NCBI GenBank assembly: GCA_030431525.1
Contig: JAUIJC010000033.1
Span: 1 to 48,062, forward strand
Origin: Bacteroidia bacterium
GTDB taxonomy: Bacteria > Bacteroidota > Bacteroidia > Cytophagales > JAAEPT01
DNA length: 48,062 bases
Direction of reading: 5' to 3'
Part shown: positions 46,388 to 48,062 of the stretch, piece after piece
How the letters are laid out: each line of letters starts with the position of its first letter
Position numbering within the stretch: position 1 is the first letter of the stretch
Translations under genes and position numbers: made by a program
The notes under the pieces: model-generated
What the model was told of the DNA's origin: nothing
The model's input: the letters and a program-made list of their open reading frames with translations, nothing else
Databases searched by the model: none

Positions 46388-47998
46388 TCATGCGCCAAGC
46401 TGATATTGGATGTAAGGTTTGTTTTGTACTTCTGAAAGGAAGTTTTTAAGCCCCAACCTAGCCCACTTGTCCAAATTGTGAGCGATGGCCAACAAGCCAA
46501 TTTCAATTGAGACCTTTTTCAATCCTCTGAGGAAAAATCTTCTGAAGCCCTTGTTGCCCTTCAAATTTCCAAAGACTGCCTCGATGTCCGCCGGACGTTT
46601 TTTTCTCCTTCTAACTCCCTCCTCGCTTAGGAGTTCTTCACGGGCAACTTGCTTTAGCCTGTTTAGATTGTGATTCACTTCGATTACCCTGTTGCCTTGT
46701 TGGTTATGGCAGGCGGCCCTGATAGGGCAACCCTGACAGTTTTTGGCCTTATAGCGGGAGATTGTCTGTTTGAAACCTGTTGAGGTTTCTCTCTGGTAGT
46801 CGCCTAAATGCCTCATCTCTTGTCCCATCGGACAGTAAAGGCAGTTTTTATCGGCGTTGAAATGAAGCCTGCCCGAGTCCTTAAGGTTGTCTTTCCTGGA
46901 GGATGCCTGTTTCTGCTCCTTGTGGAAATAATTGTATTTGACAAAGGCTTGGATGCCGTCCTTCTCCATTCTTGTGTAGTTCTCCTCGGAACCATAGCCC
47001 GCATCGGCCGTGATTGTTTTGGGAAAGATGCCGTGGGCCTCCCGGAAGCTGTCCAGGTGATGGGGAAGTGTAGTGGCGTCAGTCGTTTTCTGGTAGAGGT
47101 CGTAGTTGGTGATAAACTGGTCCTCGGAGGTCATCTGCACATTATAGCCAGGTTTGAGCTGGCCGTTTTGCATGTGGTCGTCCTTCATGCGCATGAAGGT
47201 GGCGTCGTTGTCAGTCTTCGAGAAGCTGTTGCGTTCACCAAGGATCTCCTCTTTCTGTTGGTACTCCTCCAGCTTGTCAGGCCAGTTTTTCTTGGCGTAG
47301 GTGATTTTTTGCCTGACTTTCTTGTCCGTGGTGTCCTTGTTCTGTGCCTTGAGGTTTTTGTCGATTTTGTCAATCGTCTTGCGGACCTCCTCGGGGTCGA
47401 GCGTGGAGAAATCGGCCGGACGATCCTGGGCCATCTCCTCCTTACAGACGGATTCGGCGTAGTCCCATAGCTCTTCGAGTTGCTCGTAGATCCGCTCCTT
47501 GTTGCGCTTTACTGCCTTGCCCCAAACGAAGGTGTAGCGGTTGGCGTTCGCCTCGATCTTCGTACCGTCGACATAGGCGTCCTTCAGGCCCACATGCCCC
47601 GATTCGACAAGAAGGACGACCACTTCGGAAAAGATCGTCTTGACCAGGTCCTTGAGTCGCTCGCCACGGAAACGGTTGATGGTGTTGTGGTCGGGGGTGC
47701 TCATGCCAGCCAACCACATGAAATGGATGTTTTCTTGAAGGGCCGCTTCAATCTTACGACTTGAATAGATGTTCCTCAAATAGGCGTAAACCAAGACCTT
47801 GAGCATCATACGGGGATGGAAACTCGACGTACCACCTCCCTTGTAGCGTTCTAAAATCGGAGTGAGGTTGATTTGGTCGATTACTCGGTTCACCACTCGA
47901 ACAGGGTGGTGTTCGTCAATCAGATCGGACAGGTTTGGTGGAAACAATACTGTTTGTCCTGGTTCATATTGCTTAAAAGTCTTCTTGGAATGGGCCAT
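46388..47998 (-). CDS. IS1182-family DDE transposase
   Basis: 536 residues from the ATG at 47998 (MAHSKKTFKQYEPGQ). The longer frame to 48043 runs into the IS end hairpin and is rejected. It has the N-terminal DUF772-type domain (HPVRVVNRVIDQ, FHPRMMLKVLVYAYLRN, STPDHNTINRFRG), then the DDE core: D in AYVDGTKIEAN, D in TADAGYGSEENY, E in IEAVFGNLKGNKG. A Cys-rich stretch CLYCPMGQEM...CQGCPIRAAC lies between the second D and the E, usual for IS1182. It looks intact, so the element may be active. Confidence 0.93.
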   Translation of the reverse strand: MAHSKKTFKQYEPGQTVLFPPNLSDLIDEHHPVRVVNRVIDQINLTPILERYKGGGTSSFHPRMMLKVLVYAYLRNIYSSRKIEAALQENIHFMWLAGMSTPDHNTINRFRGERLKDLVKTIFSEVVVLLVESGHVGLKDAYVDGTKIEANANRYTFVWGKAVKRNKERIYEQLEELWDYAESVCKEEMAQDRPADFSTLDPEEVRKTIDKIDKNLKAQNKDTTDKKVRQKITYAKKNWPDKLEEYQQKEEILGERNSFSKTDNDATFMRMKDDHMQNGQLKPGYNVQMTSEDQFITNYDLYQKTTDATTLPHHLDSFREAHGIFPKTITADAGYGSEENYTRMEKDGIQAFVKYNYFHKEQKQASSRKDNLKDSGRLHFNADKNCLYCPMGQEMRHLGDYQRETSTGFKQTISRYKAKNCQGCPIRAACHNQQGNRVIEVNHNLNRLKQVAREELLSEEGVRRRKKRPADIEAVFGNLKGNKGFRRFFLRGLKKVSIEIGLLAIAHNLDKWARLGLKNFLSEVQNKPYIQYQLGA

Positions 47999-48027
47999 CC
48001 TCAAAGCTAACAATCTGATAAAAATGA

Positions 48028-48062
48028 AAAGAGGCTGACTCAACTTTTGAGACAGCCTCTTT
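48028..48062. repeat. Right IS end with internal hairpin
   Basis: AAAGAGGCTGACTCA pairs with TTGAGACAGCCTCTT within the end, and the distal half is the terminal inverted repeat matching 46289-46305. The window stops within it. Confidence 0.8.

Larger units (their letters stand above)
46288..48062. mobile_element. IS1182-family insertion sequence (right end at window edge)
   Basis: Terminal inverted repeats AAAGAGGCTGTCTCAAA (from 46289) and its exact complement (48046-48062) flank one transposase gene. The right copy runs to the last base of the window, so the outer end and the target duplication cannot be checked. Both ends also form hairpins internally. It is inserted just downstream of frr. 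Confidence 0.9.

Overview
The window comes from a Bacteroidota genome, most likely of the order Cytophagales. The evidence is a secreted GH18 chitinase with a type IX secretion (T9SS) sorting tail, several TAnnTTTG promoter boxes, few Shine-Dalgarno sites, and the Bacteroidota gene order rplK-rplA-rplJ-rplL-rpoB-rpoC-DUF3467. No plasmid or phage genes are seen. The only mobile element is an IS1182-type insertion sequence at the right edge.

Layout. 1-453: a fibronectin-type-III fragment runs head-on into a 5' fragment of hemW, an abrupt junction. 611-2383: an unknown Cytophagales-type protein and a TIGR04282 glycosyltransferase. 2539-8882: the chitinase and a TPR-like protein. 8951-13560 (minus strand): a lipoprotein, a two-domain VOC protein, a Uma2-like nuclease, a RhlE-type helicase and pheS. 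13909-20004: an SDR, a small membrane protein, two tandem YD-repeat-like paralogs (one frameshifted), tpiA, a DUF6150-like protein and prmA. 20130-25745: an 1871-residue exported protein with an acidic tail. Then plsY, a D-lactate dehydrogenase-like gene and DUF3467. 28193-41268 (minus strand): the core translation/transcription block tRNA-Tyr, tRNA-Thr, tuf, a tRNA-Trp-like gene, secE, nusG, rplK, rplA, rplJ, rplL, rpoB, rpoC. 41418-46262: an M1 aminopeptidase lipoprotein, a biotin carrier protein, pyrH and frr. 46288-48062: the insertion sequence.

The most striking unexplained feature is a set of intergenic hairpins. Their two arms are built from degenerate tandem units with an exact 7-base period, in inverted orientation around a short GC-rich core. 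The unit sequence differs between copies (GTACTCC-type, TAGACAT-type, GTACAAT/GTATTAT-type, GCAAGAA-type), but period, layout and often the core (AGCTTTCCC...GGG) are shared. Seven of the eight heptad elements begin within about 10 bases after a stop codon, including between rpoB and rpoC, pheS and the helicase, and pyrH and frr. Other compound palindromes with different units lie at 13733, 14697, 14952 and 17551.

Several genes look damaged. tuf lacks 20 bases between two copies of a 12-base direct repeat, which removes the P-loop and shifts the frame. The tRNA-Trp-like gene lacks a CCA anticodon. One YD-repeat-like gene has a one-base frameshift in an A-run. hemW is cut off at a chimeric junction. 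These could be real lesions, or errors in a draft contig: the left end looks chimeric and the right end stops inside an IS terminus.
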